A DNA stretch of 64,000 bases from Agapanthus africanus (GCA_030015575.1 JASDDO010000024.1:44788114-44852113), one strand, 5' to 3'. Counted from the stretch's first letter, positions 45,577-58,951 are shown. Program-made: numbers and translations. The notes: a model not told the origin generated them from the letters alone.

Positions 45577-48009
45577 TGTTCCCCTCCGAAAGAAGGCGAC
45601 GACGTGAGGACGTCTTGCCTGAGATTCGGGGCAGATGCTATATGGTTTTATCCGTCTACCTCTCCGAAGATGCCAAGTTGATTTATGGCACCGTGTATCG
45701 GAGGTTTAGACGAATGCGACCGATGTAGCAGACTTCGTCAGATTCCCCCTGGCTAGAGGGGTTTTTGATTGTGGGGACGCTCTTCCCTGCAGGCGCAAGC
45801 CCCTGCAGTTAATTACGCTACCGCATCGCGGTAGCCACTTTCTCCTTCTCCAGAATTTCACTTCGTGTCGTGTGTGTTTGTTTTGTTTGTGGTTGCCCGT
45901 GGATTATATACGGAGACTGAGTAATGCCGTCACCCGTAGGACGTGGATTAGTCCAAATCCGTATTTACTTAGATTTGGGTTTGGTGTTTTTAGTTTAAGG
46001 ATACGTTAGCCGTATTGAGGCTAAGATCAACTTAAACATTCGTTAAGGATGCGTTAGTCCTGTTTGAGACTAAGATCAACTTAACGTGGTGATCTATTTA
46101 ATATATGGCCGTCAGGACTCATCACCTCTCTGACGTCGCTGAAGGATTACAACGATAGGTGTCAGAGGAGTTCAGAGATGTACCCTTGAACCAAAGTCGA
46201 TTTGGAGTTTTATAGTCCATTTAAATGTTTAAGGATACGTTAGCCGTATTTGGGGCTAAGATCAACTTAAACGGGACCGTTTAGATCCGGCAAAAGGGCA
46301 TTTGGAGGCTCTATTGTTCCAGTTTAGGGACGTGGTGGTCCACCATTAGTTTAAGGACGTTTCGGTCCGTCATTAGTTTAGGGACGTTTCGGTCCGAAAT
46401 TAGTTTAGGGACGTTTCGGTCCGATATTAGTTTAAGGACGTTTCGGTCCACGAATTTAAGGACCCCGCAGTCCGTATTGATGTGCGGTCGTCGGGACCCG
46501 TCACCTCTCTGACATCGTTGAAGGATTACAACGATAGGTGTCAGAGGAGTTCGGAGATGTACTCTCGAACCGGAGGTAAATTGATTCAGGGGAGCAATTT
46601 TACTCAGTCAATTTAGCTTGAGGACTTACGGCCATGATTGGGCTAAGTCCAGTTGAGAATATTCAACGTTTTGTTTGCATTTGGCCTGTTAGGCCTTTGT
46701 TTGGGCTCTGCCCACATTTAAATAATGCATTGCATTACTTTTTATTTTTATTTGGGCTCTGCCCATAAAGGATGCAGAGCATCAATTTGTTTTGGGCTCT
46801 GCCCATTTATAAATGATGCAGAGCATCAATTTTACTTGGGCTCTGCCCTTTTATTGCTTTGCAATTTATTTTGGCCTGTTATATCTTTTTGACTTGGGCC
46901 TGGCCCTTTAGCAAAAGAAATGCATTGCATTTGTCAGGCGCTTTGCGCCAATTAAAGAGCGCAAGTGCTTGTAGTGAGGACACGTGTCATGCAAGCGCAG
47001 TGTGCTGCGCTGGTGCGCTGTGCTGCTGACACGTGGCGCGCTCTGGTGAGTTGCGCCAACTTCAGAGAGCAAAGCTCTACCCTAAAAACGCACAGCGCAA
47101 GTGAGTCAGATGCTGACACTGTCACGTTCTGAAGAGCGCAAGCGCAACAGCGTAGTGCGCTATGTCAGTGCGCTGCACTGTTGCGCTGCTGACACGTGGC
47201 GCTCCCTGGTGGCTTGCGCCAACACAAGAGCGCAACAGTGCAATTTTTCAAGTGCAAAGCACTGTTTTATGTTTTGATCAATTTTAAATCAAAGAAAACA
47301 AGTTTTTCTTGTTTTCAAAGAACCAATGGCTCATAAGAAAGTGCAAAGCACTATTATTATTTATTTTTCTTTTTATTGAAGATCATTGATCTTCTTCTCA
47401 GATCAAAGATCTGTTCATAAGAGAATTTTCTCTTTTTTCTAAAGGTTTTTACCTTTTTTTTGCTCTTGAAATTTCTTCAGAGTTCTTTCTGTTTGAAATT
47501 CTTGATTTCTCACAATTGTTTTTTTTTGAATTGAGGTCTAGGGTCCTTTTTATAGTGCCCATAAATTAGTTAAATTTATTAAAGAGATCTTTCTCTGAGT
47601 GATTTGGGGAATTTTCCCCACCGTTGGATCTTTGATCCAAGGGCTTCTGTTTTACAGAAAAAAATCTTCTTGTTTTAACAAGAACAGAAAGATTTCTTTA
47701 GAATCTTGATTCTGTTTGGCGCAAATGCCCCAGCGCGTGACACGTGTCACGCAGCGCACAGTGCAGCGCGATTGCGCTAGCGCATCTGCGCTGACACGTG
47801 TCGCGCAGCGCAGTGCTTGCGCAACTGAAGCATTCCTTCCTTTAATTTTGCTTTAAATAGAGCTTTGCTCTGATTGGGTGCGCTGCTTTGGGCGCTGCGC
47901 TGATGTATCTGTGGCTGACACGTGGCGCGTTGCGTCTGGGATTTGAAGCGTTGCTTCAAAATTTGAATTTTGAATTTCCAACAGAGCTTTGCTCTGATTG
48001 GGGGAAACA
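45577..48009 (-). repeat. TAT-1 5' LTR (2433 bp)
   Basis: TGTTCCCCTCCG...GGGGAAACA on the + strand; same layout as the 3' LTR, with a similar density of micro-hairpins from about 46680 to 48000. Some hairpins perfect here are broken in the other LTR (GGCGCTTTGCGCC near 46937 against GGTGCTTTGCGCC). Confidence 0.93.
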
Positions 48010-48055
48010 ACAATGGCGGTCTAAAAGGTCGAAGCCACATGACAAGTTATCGCCG

Positions 48056-48142
48056 GTAAATTCTTCCCATCCTTTCAACTTTTCAAAACTTGTACATCGT
48101 TATACTTTCCCCTATACCTAAACGCAACATCACACAACTTAG
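48056..48142 (+). other. Candidate intron in CHR protease
   Basis: 87 bp, GTAAAT...ACAACTTAG, pyrimidine-rich. It holds in-frame TAA and TAG and falls between QVIAG and TILY..PALTLFDTGAS, where related elements are continuous. Length is a multiple of 3, so the frame gives no extra proof. Confidence 0.45.
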
Positions 48143-49964
48143 ATACTATACTAGTAGCCTGCACTAACACTTTTCGACACCGGAGCTTCACATTGCTTCA
48201 TGTCACAACGGTTCGTGAGAACGCATGCGATTCCAGTCAAGCCACTCGTTTCGAGCTAGAATGTTAGTTCCGGGAACGGAGTCTTGAAGGCAACCTTGGG
48301 ATATGATCAGTGGCCAGTCATAGTTTGCGGTCGAGAATTCTACACGAATTTTAAAGTGCTAGACATACCAAATTTCGATGTTGTGTTGGGAATGGATTGG
48401 CTGGGAGTATTTTATGCTACCATTGACTGCCGGTAAAGGCGGGTGGTATTTGAGATACCAGATCACCCAATCTTCTACTTCAAAATTGGAGGCAGTACCT
48501 TAGAGCCAGGAAGCTACCGTGCTAAACCAAAGACTGCAGAAGTGTTCTTCCTACCAGCTGAAGAAGAAAAGCCTGAAGTAGTTCAAGAGTTTGAGAATGT
48601 ATTCCGTGAAGACATATCAGGTTTGCCTCCTGATCAAGCTCTTGAATTTAATACTGATTTACAACCTGGTACACAACCTGTAATCAAAGCTCCGTATTGA
48701 CTAAATCCGGAAGGATTGAAAGAAATTCGTATTCAGTTAGACGAGTTCCTGAAGAAAGGTAGGATCAGACTCAGTACTTCAAGTTGAGGATCACCGGTGT
48801 TACTAGTGAAGAAGAAGGAAGGTACCTACCGGATGTGTGTGGATTATCGAGTACCGAACGAAGTAACGATTAAGAACAATTATCCGCTACCTCGCATCGA
48901 TGACCTTTTCGATCAACTAAGTGGATCTTGTGTCTTCTCTAAGTTAGATCTTCGCTCAGGTTATCATCAGGTGAAGGTCAAGGAGTCCGACATTTCGAAG
49001 ACAGCGTTTAGGACTCGTTATGGCCATTATGAATATTTCCTAATGCAATTTGGAGTGACCAATGCACCAGCCATTTTTATAAACTTGATGAACCAAGTTT
49101 TCCGAGAGTACTTAGACAGGTTTGTTTCTATATTCATTGATGGCATCCTGGTGTATTCAAAGAATCGAAAAGAGCACGCCGAGCAATTACGAATTGTCCT
49201 GGAGACACCACGAAAACATCAACTCTATGCCATGTTCAATAAGTGTGAATTTTGGCTAGACCGGGTTGGATTTCTCGGACACATTGTTTCAGGCAAATGA
49301 AACTTTGTAGATCCAGCTAAGATGTCAGCTGTCAGCGAATGACCTACACCAAAATCCATCAAAGATATAAGAAGTTTTTTGAGCTTAGAAGGATACCACA
49401 GACATTTCGTCAAACGATTTTCAAAGATCGCAACACCCCTGACTAAGCTTACATGTAAAGTTGAAGATTTCATATGGTCAGAAGTATGTGAGAAGGCTTT
49501 TGCAGAACTCAAGTCAAGATTAACCTCTGCACCTATCCTCGTAATACCGGATCGATCTGGCGAATTCGATGTGCATTATGATGCGTCCGGTAAAAGCTTA
49601 GGATGTGTTCTACATCAGCATGGAAAAGTTGTGGCTTTTGCATAGGCAGTTAAAAGTTCATGAGCGCAACTATTTAACACATGATCTAAAATTGGCAGCC
49701 GTCGTCTTCACAATCAAGATTTAGCATCACTATTTTTTTGGATGAGCGAGTGGATATATATACCGACCACAAGAGTCTGAAGTATGTATTTACTCAGAAG
49801 GAACTCAACATGCGACAGAGAAGATGGCTAGAGCTCATGGCATACTTTGACATCAACCTACAATATCATTTTGGAAAGGTAAACGCAGTTCTCGATGCGC
49901 TTAATCGCCAGCCTTTAGCAATGAACCTCACCGCTCAGTGGAGACTACAGTAAGAACTACATGG

Positions 49965-49969
49965 ATTGG
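49965..49969. repeat. Solo LTR target duplication, left copy (ATTGG)
   Basis: ATTGG here and at 61782-61786; perfect. Confidence 0.9.
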
Positions 49970-50590
49970 TGTCACGCCCCGGTTTCCAGAGTGCGCAAAC
50001 TACGGCACGTGACAGAGCCAACCATGCTACCTGTGGATAGGAATCATCTCTCCATAATCACATTACGGCTGTCTACAGGATATCAAGAACAGAAAAATAT
50101 AAAAGCTATCTAGTACATGTCCATTTGCCATAATAAAAAGAGTCAATAAAATGTATAAGCGGAAACAAATTAATATCCAATAAACAACATCTGAAAATAT
50201 GTCCCAATATGGGCTCACATCAAGAAATAAAGCTGTGGAAAATAACTAAACTAATCATCTCTAAATAACACATGTTTAATTTCTCACTGCTCGGCCTGAC
50301 GGCTAAAGTACTCTTATTCAGCCTGCGATAAAGATAGAGGAACTGGGTCATGCAAAACCCAGACGTCGGTGCATCATAATATCAAAATAGCAGTAATAAC
50401 TAGGATGTAACGATATATGTAGACATGCATATAAATCAACAACATAAATATAAACAGTGAGGTATGTGATGTGTAACCTAAAACTGGGCTTCTAGGTTGT
50501 CTATACTAAAAGTCCTTGAAATCAATTAATGTAATTCTCATTGTAACCCAACAGTCTATGCCCCGTTCATTCCCCACGGGACCACGGTAA

Positions 50591-50734
50591 CAGGATTATT
50601 CCGTAACGCTCGGAAAAACGGCAAACAGGATTATTCCATAACGCCCATAAAAACGGCAAACATGTAGGTATTCCATAACGCCCGGAAAAACGGCAAACAG
50701 GATTATTCCGTAACGCACGGAAAAACGACAAACA
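50591..50734. repeat. 35-37-bp tandem repeat, four units
   Basis: Units start at 50591, 50626, 50661 and 50698 with CAGGATTATTCCGTAACG-like sequence followed by a GGAAAAACGGCAAA tail. Units 1 and 4 could form TTCCG/CGGAA stems. Confidence 0.85.
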
Positions 50735-51692
50735 TATAATAATAACCTTTTGAGTTACGTTTTGGTTACATTCTTTGTTTCCCCTTTACCCACAGGTTTG
50801 TGTTCAAGTCAGGTATTGCTAAGATAGATCTAATGCCAACACAGGATCATGCAGGTATAGGTTTTCGTCTATGCAGACAACAAGTAACTTCCGTCAAGAT
50901 AAAAAGTCAGGATTGTTGGTATTAGTAACTAGATCCAAGTAGTGAGTCAAGTAGTGGGTCGTAAACATATCATGTGATGCATATGTATCAAATGATACCA
51001 AATGTGAAACTGTAACGAATATCGGAACACGTTTAATGCACGGATGCACATCTGTGATAACCTTTATACGTCCAAGACTACGCATGATGCAATCTAGATA
51101 ACATGTTGCACTAATATAGTAGTATAATGATATCAGAATGTTCCGGCATGTAATTAAATATGTTATTCTCAGTACGTATACGAATGGATATCGAAAACGG
51201 TAAAACTATAATGTTTGATGCATAATGAAAACACGTGTATTATTTTTATTCATATGGATATAAACATATTAACATAGCATGTTGCAAGATAAACTTGCCT
51301 GATCGGATCTCACGACGGGGTACGTACGACCCGTTCGACATCGAATAAACGTCGCGATGCAACTACACGCGTACAGGACTAGTCTTAGCTACTCAAAGAC
51401 ATGACCACGCTGGATGACAACGATGACTGGATCGCCCGGATCATCGGCGACGTGCGCGACTTCGGCGAGACGGCCGGAACCGATCAAGAAAGTAAAAAAA
51501 GAGAGAAAGAAAGAAAAGAGAAGAAGAAAGAATGGGCTGTGGGTTCTGGGGTCTGGTGTCGCGTTCTAGGCTCACGGGACAGAGGATGGGTGACGACGAC
51601 GATAGGCAGCCGTCGGTGACAAAGTCCACGGCGGTGATGGGCAAAGGGGTTTTTCTTGGGTTGCTATTTTGGTTCTAGGGGTTGTTGGGATG

Positions 51693-51697
51693 GTGGT
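51693..51697. repeat. ATH-D target duplication, left copy (GTGGT)
   Basis: GTGGT here and at 60808-60812; perfect. Confidence 0.9.
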
Positions 51698-53523
51698 TGA
51701 TCAGTCGAAAATATTGCATTTTTAACACATCAATTTCCCTACTATTTGCACTCATCTAAAGGTGTTCGGTATGAATATAGCACATATTAGTAAATCATCT
51801 GTAAAATACCAAATAACTTGTGTTATATATTATAACCGGCATTTTGAGTGTTTATTATTGCACGCATAATCTATTGTATATCGCAATACTTGTCTCGAGA
51901 ATGTGCAGGAAATTCCAGGTAAAAGAGCCGAAACTGCTAAAAGTGCTGATCAAAATACGCCAAGTCCAAGACTTGTGATCTGGCAGTGAACAAGAAAGTA
52001 TAAAAAAATTCCAGACATTCTAAAAGTGCCACAAAGCCAACAGAGGAATTACCATGGAAATTTCATGCACAAAGGCCATCAAAAGGGCCGCGGATCCGCG
52101 GCCGCGTCATCATGACGTCGGCAAGTTGTCATCTCAGGTTTCTCCATCCAAGATCAAAACATCTTCAAGCCACTTTAAATTCCAAAGATCTCCAGAAGCT
52201 TCTGTTCGAACAACCAAGCTTCTTGTACAAGCTAAACACCTCCAAGCTTCTCAAACAAGCTAGCTAAACCTAGAAGTTCTTCCCAACAACCAAGCTTATC
52301 AAGGAAGCTAGCTAGCTAACTAATTCTAGAAGTTTCTACTCAACTACCAAGCTTGTAAGAGAAGCTAAACCTAGCTTAGCTTCTAAAGGAAGCTAATCCT
52401 AATCAAGCTTCTAGGGGAAGCTAAGGAGAAGGGTATAAAAAGGACCCAAAGGCTTCATCTCAAAGGTTGTTGAAATTGGAGGGAAAAATTGTAGATCCAA
52501 ATCAAATCTAAATCAAATTGAGTGACACAATTTGATCCAAATCAAGATCTATCGAGTGCCGAGCCAAAGCAAGCATCCATCGAGCCTTTTTGAAGCAACG
52601 CCGATCTTCATCCGAGCAAGTGATCCACGACGATCCGCGACTCACGAAGACGATGCGAAACTAGTTCGACGATCGAGTTCTCTCCTCAATTCTTGTAGTC
52701 TTTGAGTGAATTGTAACGAAACGTTGAATAATAAAAGGTGAAAATTCTTGATCTTGCTTTTCTTTACATTTGAGCATTACGATGAGTTTTCAATTCTTGA
52801 TTGTTTTCTTTTTTATGATGTTTGACTGAAAACACCGCTTGTGGAGGAATCGAGAAAATAGATAGATGGTGATGATTACATTCTTGAACGATTCTTAATT
52901 CTTATGAGTTTTGTAAACTTTAGAAAATTGAATCATCGACAATTTAGTTTCGAGCGAGATGCTTTCTTGAATGTTTTCGCTCTTAATTAGAGATCAACGA
53001 TCGATAATTGAATTTCCTAGAGGCTAACTTTTGAATGATAATCAATGAAAGGACAAGGGATGATGATGAAGAAACCCTAGTTTCTTCGATAGATCCCTAA
53101 ATCTCGTTGATCGTCATTGATCTTGCAACAAATCATCAATAGATAAGAATACGTAATCACAAGTCTTCATCCTCACTATCGATTCGATCGATTCCTACGA
53201 GCTTCTCTACAAATCATGATAACCCATTCAATTTGGATATCATCAATTCTTGATTCTTGATCTATAGTATTTCTTGATATTAGATCTAGATTTTGATAAT
53301 TCTTGAAATTCAATTTCATAAATCTTGAATCAAATTTTCTTTTCTTTTATCCTTTAATTTTCAATTCATCTAAATCAATTACGATCAAATCATACTTTCC
53401 CTGTGAACGATCCATACTCGCTAACGAACCTACAATTGACACCGTTATTGATTGCGGTTTACAAATTTCTTTGGTTGTGATCTTTACACTTTTCTACCGA
53501 TACACCGAGAAAAAGACCAATCA
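51698..53523 (+). repeat. ATH-D 5' LTR (1826 bp)
   Basis: TGATCAGTCG...GACCAATCA. TATA box (TATAAAAA) at 52434-52441, followed by AGGACCC. It has many AAGCTT/CTAGAAGC-type repeats around 52130-52430. Versus the 3' LTR it lacks a ~30-36-bp piece between two GGATCCGCGGCC repeats (near 52090), a likely direct-repeat deletion. Confidence 0.92.
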
Positions 53524-53525
53524 AA

Positions 53526-53542
53526 TGGCGCCGTTGCCGGGG
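53526..53542 (+). other. ATH-D primer binding site (tRNA-Asp)
   Basis: TGGCGCCGTTGCCGGGG, exact, two bases after the LTR. Confidence 0.93.
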
Positions 53543-54541
53543 ATGTGTGCTATTTTGTTCGTTTTTGTTATTTGGGTTGAAAAATTATTATTCCATCAGA
53601 ATTAAAATTATTATTCCATCAGAATTTTTTTTAGATCAAATTCGCATCAAGTGCTTAACGATTAGTAGTGAATTTTTTTTTGCGAGGGAATCTGGAATCT
53701 GTGGAGCGAGAGGAAAAATTTTCAGAGCATCACAGATAGCTCAGTGAGTGAACAGGAACAGTTCCTGAAAGTTTTGAGCAGGGATCTCGTCATCAGACCG
53801 CTAAACCGCGGCCGTAGAGCACATCTCGCGGCGGAACTGCGGCGTTCCTGGGGCTTCGCTGCACTAAAAGTTTTTAGGTGAATTTCTGACTTTCTTATCT
53901 CCTCCCTTCTCTGCTCCATTAACCAATTTCTGCAGGATTCTTTGCAAAAATTCACAGCGCCGCAAAAAGAAAAATCTTTTGTGTGTTTGATCTTGTTTGT
54001 TAGCATTTTAATACAGAAATTAAGGGGTAAAGACCAAGTTCAGATTAGGTGGGGAGTTCATTACCCTTCCTAAGCCCCAAAAAACACAAAACTGCATCCG
54101 CATTACCCTCATTAATTAAAAAATATCTAGACAAGACTCTAAGGACCATCGCGCTCACTTAGGACAGAAGGAGGTCGTGGGTAATCTATAGCTTATCCGC
54201 GTTTCTTTTGTGGTGTCTAAGAAAACTGTGTCTAAGGCAAGTGGTTACTTAATTAGGCCCACTATTTACGTAGTGGAGAACCTCCCACTTACCTGGCCAC
54301 AGGAGAGACAAAGAGGCAGTAGAGGATCTATCTTGCGACTTGTCTTCTGAAAATCTAGGAACGATCTAGAGACTTGACCTAGGTGACCACTAGATCTAGG
54401 GTGGTGTGTGCATTTTTTTTATTTGATTTTTCAAAATCCGTATTTTTCAAAACAAACACCAAATCATCTTTCCCCTAATTATCACAACGCTGCCATTTGT
54501 GCTAAACCATTAGTGCAAGCTAGGCTGAACACGGGATTCTA
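53543..54541 (+). other. ATH-D untranslated leader
   Basis: Non-coding, alignable with the leaders of ATH-B and C. GC-rich palindromes near 53802-53850, the TGGGG...CCCCA element at 54050-54090, and a decayed form of the gag-proximal hairpin near 54500. Confidence 0.7.
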
Positions 54542-56155
54542 GTGCCCGTTTTGTCCGCGTTTCCCCCATCGACCCCAAAGTCGGTATTTCTACATTTTCT
54601 TTTTCCCACCACCACCGCGATGGACGGATATCCATCACACTTTAACACCACTCTGCCACCGCCCGCAAGTGCGCAGAATCCTCCACGCATTTCTCTCCAA
54701 GAGAGATGCTATACTACACATGTTCCCCTTCCCACCTGTTTTTCTATACCACCTGCCAACGGGGAAAATTTTGAAATCAACCCCCAATTTATCAAACTGT
54801 TACCCAAATTTCACGGTCTTGAGTCTGAAGATGCATACGTTTTTATCTCCAAATTCGAAAATGTATGCGCAATGATTGGAACGTCACAACTGTCTTTGGA
54901 TGCTCTGCGCTTACGTCTTCTCCCATTCACGTTGTGTGATTTAGCTGAGAAGTGGCTTTATAATACGACCGCACATTCTATTTCAAAATGGGATGAATTT
55001 GTTGCAGCATTCCTTAAGAAATTGTATCCCAATCACAAGACCAGCCGTGTTCGGAGCGAAATCTTCAAATTCACCCAACTTCCCAATGAACCATTTTGGA
55101 AATGCTTAGAACGGTTCAAGGATCTTCTTTTACAATGCCCTCATCACGGAATCCCCAGATGGGATTTGTGTCGAGTTATCTATGAGGGTATTGATTTCAC
55201 GACTAAACAGATGCTTGAAACCATGTGCCATTGCCAATTCCTATCTAAAGATGATGGTGATGCTTAGAAATACTTAGAAAATTTAGCTCAAAACACATTA
55301 CAATGGAAAAGTGTTAGACCACCATCGTCTAGGGATGATATCAATCAGCTCGATGTTTCCGTTACAATGAGAGCCGAAATGGCCGCAATCCAAAGGAAAC
55401 TCGATGCTTTAAAAAACAAGTTCTCCTCAGTCTCCCTAAACTAATACACACTTCCCAAAACCGTGTGTGGCTGCTGTTCAAATCCATCAACGGAAGAATG
55501 TCCTTTGAATGTACCGTTTCAAGGTCACACTAATACTGCATTTCAGCAAAGACCTGGAAACGATCCTTCTTCTTCCTCATATAATCAAGATTGGAGGAAC
55601 CACCCTGATCTTTCTTGGATTCAACACCAAACTCAATACACGGATCCAAACCAGAATAACTTTCAATGGGTCCCTCCACAGCAACAGCAACCACTACAAA
55701 TGAGTCGGCACCCCTTCCAACCACAAAATTTTCAAAACCCGGCCAACAACTTTGATCCTTTTTTTGCCGGAACCAACAACACATCTTCACTCGAACAAAC
55801 CATGAATTTGTTTACGACAAATTTCATGCAATTTATGGCAAATTTTTAGTCTTCCGTCGATAAAGTCCAGAAAAACTCTGACTCCAAAAGTGAGAGTATT
55901 AAATCGATAGAAGCACAAATTGCCCGTATAAATGCCGAATTGAGTGCTAAAGAGAAAGGGAATCTTCCAGCTCAACCTCTACCTGATCCTGGACCTTCAC
56001 ATTTCACTAATGTGGATGCATTTACCATGTTAAGATCTGGAAGAGTTCTAGACAATCATGTGGGTGAACAGATTGATGTTGCGGAATCAATTGAACCCCA
56101 GGCTTCGACTTCCACTTCCATTCCCACTTCTATTTCTTACCCTATTTTCGTCTAA
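54542..56155 (+). pseudogene. ATH-D gag
   Basis: Frame open from 54542; the likely start is ATG 54620 (MDGYPSHFN). Capsid core LLPKFHGLESEDAYVFISKF and FWKCLERFKDLLLQCPHHG as in ATH-C, then TAG at 55265-55267 (Trp in ATH-C), TAA at 55444-55446 (Gln in ATH-C), and a zinc-knuckle region CGCCSNPSTEEC that has lost the His spacing of ATH-C. Gln-rich and coiled-coil parts follow with a TAG at 55847. The frame ends at 56155 and gag continues in the next frame. Confidence 0.85.
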
Positions 56156-57516
56156 TTTACCTTCTTATTCCAAGTCTATTCTTCGTTTTTCCAAAGGCTC
56201 GAACCCTCCACCCACTTCTTCCTTTCCACCTCCACAACCTTCTCCACAAATGTTGGACCCAACACTTATTGATAGAGCTCCATTTCTAGAAAGGTTGAGG
56301 CCCAACAAACCCAATGCCCAAATAGAGAAGCTTGTGGACATGTTTAAGGAAGTTAACATCAACATCTCTCTCCTAAATGCTATTCAACCCGCTTATGCGA
56401 AAATTCTCAAAGACTTGTGCACTAGGAAGAGGAAGACTCAAGTGCCTAAGAAGGTCTTCATGACTAATAATGTTAGCACTGCTTTTACCCCACAGTTACC
56501 AAAGAAACGAAAGGACCCAGGATGTCCTACAATCTCGATTTCTATTGGGGGTAAAAACATCAACCGTGCTCTTCTTGACCTTGGCGCAAGTGTTAACATG
56601 CTTCCATACTCTGTCTACGAGCAGTTAGGGATTGGAGAGTTGAAACCAGCTCATTGCACTCTCCAAATGGTAGACCGTTCAATCACCAAACCTAGGGGTT
56701 AACTGGAGGATGTGTTGATAAAAGTCGGGGAATTTGTATTCCCTGTGGACTTTATTGTACTTGATACACAGCCTGTAGAAAACCCACGGAATCAAATTCC
56801 GGTGATTCTTGGTCGCCCCTTTTTGGCCACTTCCAATGCTATAATCAACTGTCGTAACGGCTCTATGACCCTATCCACCAGGAAGATGTCAATTGAGCTG
56901 AACATTTACAAGTTGGGAAGTGTACCCTCCGAACCTTCTGCTCAGGTCTGTTCTGTCGAATTAATGGATGTCGACAGCAGCGAATTCGACGATCCTCATG
57001 ATACTGATCTAGACTCTTTTCATATGTTGTTATTTGATCCAACTATGTATCATACGCATACAGACTCTTCCACCGAGTTGTCCGGGTCAACAACTAACAC
57101 TGATTATGAACCGTTTTTGGAGTCTGAAAATCACCCCCGCGCTTTTTGATGACATTATTCTTCGGAGTATCGATGAGAGCTTTGAGGAAATTTTCGCTGG
57201 TGAGCTTGCATTTTTGAAAGACACGGGTGTAGAGATGAATCATCTCCCAAACAAAGAAATTGAACCTCCACCCCTTCTTCTGGACTATAAAGAGAATGCG
57301 AGTAATCCATCACAATCACTGAGTCGTCTCTCCAAAACAAGAAGCAAATCCTTTCTTTTACACCACTTATCTTTTCCCCACTTCTTTCTGGCTCCATATA
57401 ACATGTCATTCCACCAACTGATGCACTACATTGATAAAATTTTCGAATGGTTGGTGTTGACCTTCAGTCTTTGCAAAGCTTGGCATCGACCAATAATTTT
57501 TGACCCCCTCTTGTGA
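56058..57516 (+). pseudogene. ATH-D protease and acidic tail
   Basis: Ser/Pro linker, then ERLRPNKPNAQIEKLVDMFK, KDPGCPTISISIGGKNINRALLDLGASVNMLPYSVYEQLGIGELKP: an Athila-type retropepsin with DLGAS active site. After a TAA (56700) it continues with PVDFIVLDTQPVENPRNQIPVILGRPFLAT. The tail (57000-57516) is acidic with one frameshift near 57140 and ends ...CKAWHRPIIFDPLL. In autonomous Athila elements RT would follow here; it is absent. Confidence 0.82.
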
Positions 57517-58951
57517 TTTTCAAAGCTTAACATTGTTTAACTCAAGTTTGGGGGGGTATAATCTGGCTCTTGAAAAGAAAATTTTTACTCAAAAGGGTGA
57601 GCCAAAAGAATAAGTTTGGAGGAGGATTTTCACGATCATATTTATTTCCCCCGTTAATAAATTTCCTTCCAAGCTTACAGGTTTTCGAGATTTAGCGGTT
57701 AACAACAATGAGGACACTGTTGAAAACAAGTTTGGGGGAGGTTTGTGTTTATTTACGCATCATTTGCATCATACTTTGCATAAGCACAAAACACAAAAAA
57801 AAATTATTATTAAAAATAAAAAAAATTAAATAATTTTTGTACATAAATAAGATAATAAAAGATTAGATAGTGAAAAATTACATCCAAAAGATTTGAAAAA
57901 TTTAAGAAAACCAAGAAAATTAGAAGTTTTCTTAAACGAATTAGTAATAAGTAGTTATGAGCCGTTGTCCCATGGGTTAGTAAGATGAAGGAAGTCACTA
58001 ATCTGAGAATAAAAATAAGTCTGAAAAATAATTTCTATTCTGGAAGCCAAACATTTGAATGTTGATACCCTACTATACACACTTACGCACGTCTTGAAAC
58101 TCGGGATAGTAGAGGATACCTTGAAATGCTCTTGTCTAAAAGCCAAAGTATGAAGAAAATAATAAATGAAGACAATATAAAATGGTGTAGAAAAATGAAC
58201 ACTGGTTTTGTTATCGCCAAGGCAGCAATAAAAAAATATAGTGAGGGTGCTTCATCACCTAGTGCCTTAGACCAACTGGTCTGGGAGTCACTGCTAAGCC
58301 TTAGGTGGTGCAAGACGAGGAAAATACTAATACACCTAATAAGCAAGCACATGAGTAATCGGTCGGTTAGTACCTCAAGAAGTATTAACGGTCGCATGAA
58401 AAATGTGTGAGCAAATCCATCTAAATATTCATTGATTAAAAAAGTACTGAGGCAGATGGACAAGAGTATGATAGCTTGAATTGAATTCTCCGAGTGTAGG
58501 GATGTTCTTTACACACACGTAGGGGTATATGATCGATGTTTGGAAGAAAGGTAGGAATGAAGAATAAAGACGATGTTTTATTGAGGGATGATGTGATTTC
58601 TGACATCTTTTCATGACAATTAAGATAGGGCTCATGACAACAGAAAAGCTAGTGTAGTTAGAAACTCTAATTTTCAAAATCTTTCTTTTATAATTCTTAT
58701 CTTTATATGTAACTTTCACGGTCTTCCTTTTATTATTGGATTTTGTGGGTGCAATCCGCTGAAAACCATCAGGAGACAACATTCCTCCTACTAGGGACAC
58801 CTAGAGGTTTAAAGGCTTGTTGCACATGCTCAGTGCAATCATGTTGCCTACGAAAGTTTGCTAGTTAGTTTTTCATTTTCTTATATTTTGTCCTTCTCTT
58901 TTTAATAAAACAACTTTGCTCGAGACGAACAAAATTAAGTTTGGGGGAATT
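57517..58951 (+). other. ATH-D 3' non-coding region with polypurine tracts
   Basis: No sense gene. AAGTTTGGGGGG (57543), AAGTTTGGAGGAGG (57616), AAGTTTGGGGGAGG (57729) and AAGTTTGGGGGAATT (58936, next to the 3' LTR and so the functional tract). A - strand frame at 58429-58800 matches one in ATH-C. Confidence 0.65.

Larger units (their letters stand above)
16604..48009 (-). mobile_element. TAT-1: Tat/Ogre-type Ty3/gypsy retrotransposon, full span
   Basis: Two long LTRs with TGTTCCCC...GGGGAAACA ends and perfect ACAAT duplications bound 31.4 kb, of which 8.2 kb is the nested ATH-C, leaving about 23 kb of own sequence, a size typical of Ogre/Tat elements. On the - strand it has gag, a protease with an IDNGS active site, RT, RNase H, a second RNase H (the hallmark of the Tat lineage) and integrase, in that order. 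A large gene on the + strand lies between integrase and 3' LTR. Multiple nonsense changes make it non-autonomous now. Primer site and polypurine tract agree with - strand orientation. Confidence 0.92.
48010..49969 (+). pseudogene. CHR protease, reverse transcriptase and RNase H
   Basis: Begins with the second ACAAT copy (48010-48014) and continues gag of 15375-16603. Protease active site LFDTGASHCF near 48170; an intron-like segment at 48056-48142 lies just before. [40 protein letters not shown] (first Asp kept), then [10 protein letters not shown] near 49132, where FIDD is usual: one catalytic Asp is Gly. RNase H follows (FDVHYDASGKSLGCVL, DIYTDHKSLKYVFTQKELNMRQRRWLEL) with frameshifts near 49645 and 49738. 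Nonsense codons are common. The solo LTR inserted at 49969 splits it from integrase. Confidence 0.88.

Noticed and set aside
51401..51619. Small Lys/Glu-rich frame in the solo LTR
   Set aside because: Purine-run artefact (AAAGAGAGAAAG) inside LTR sequence.
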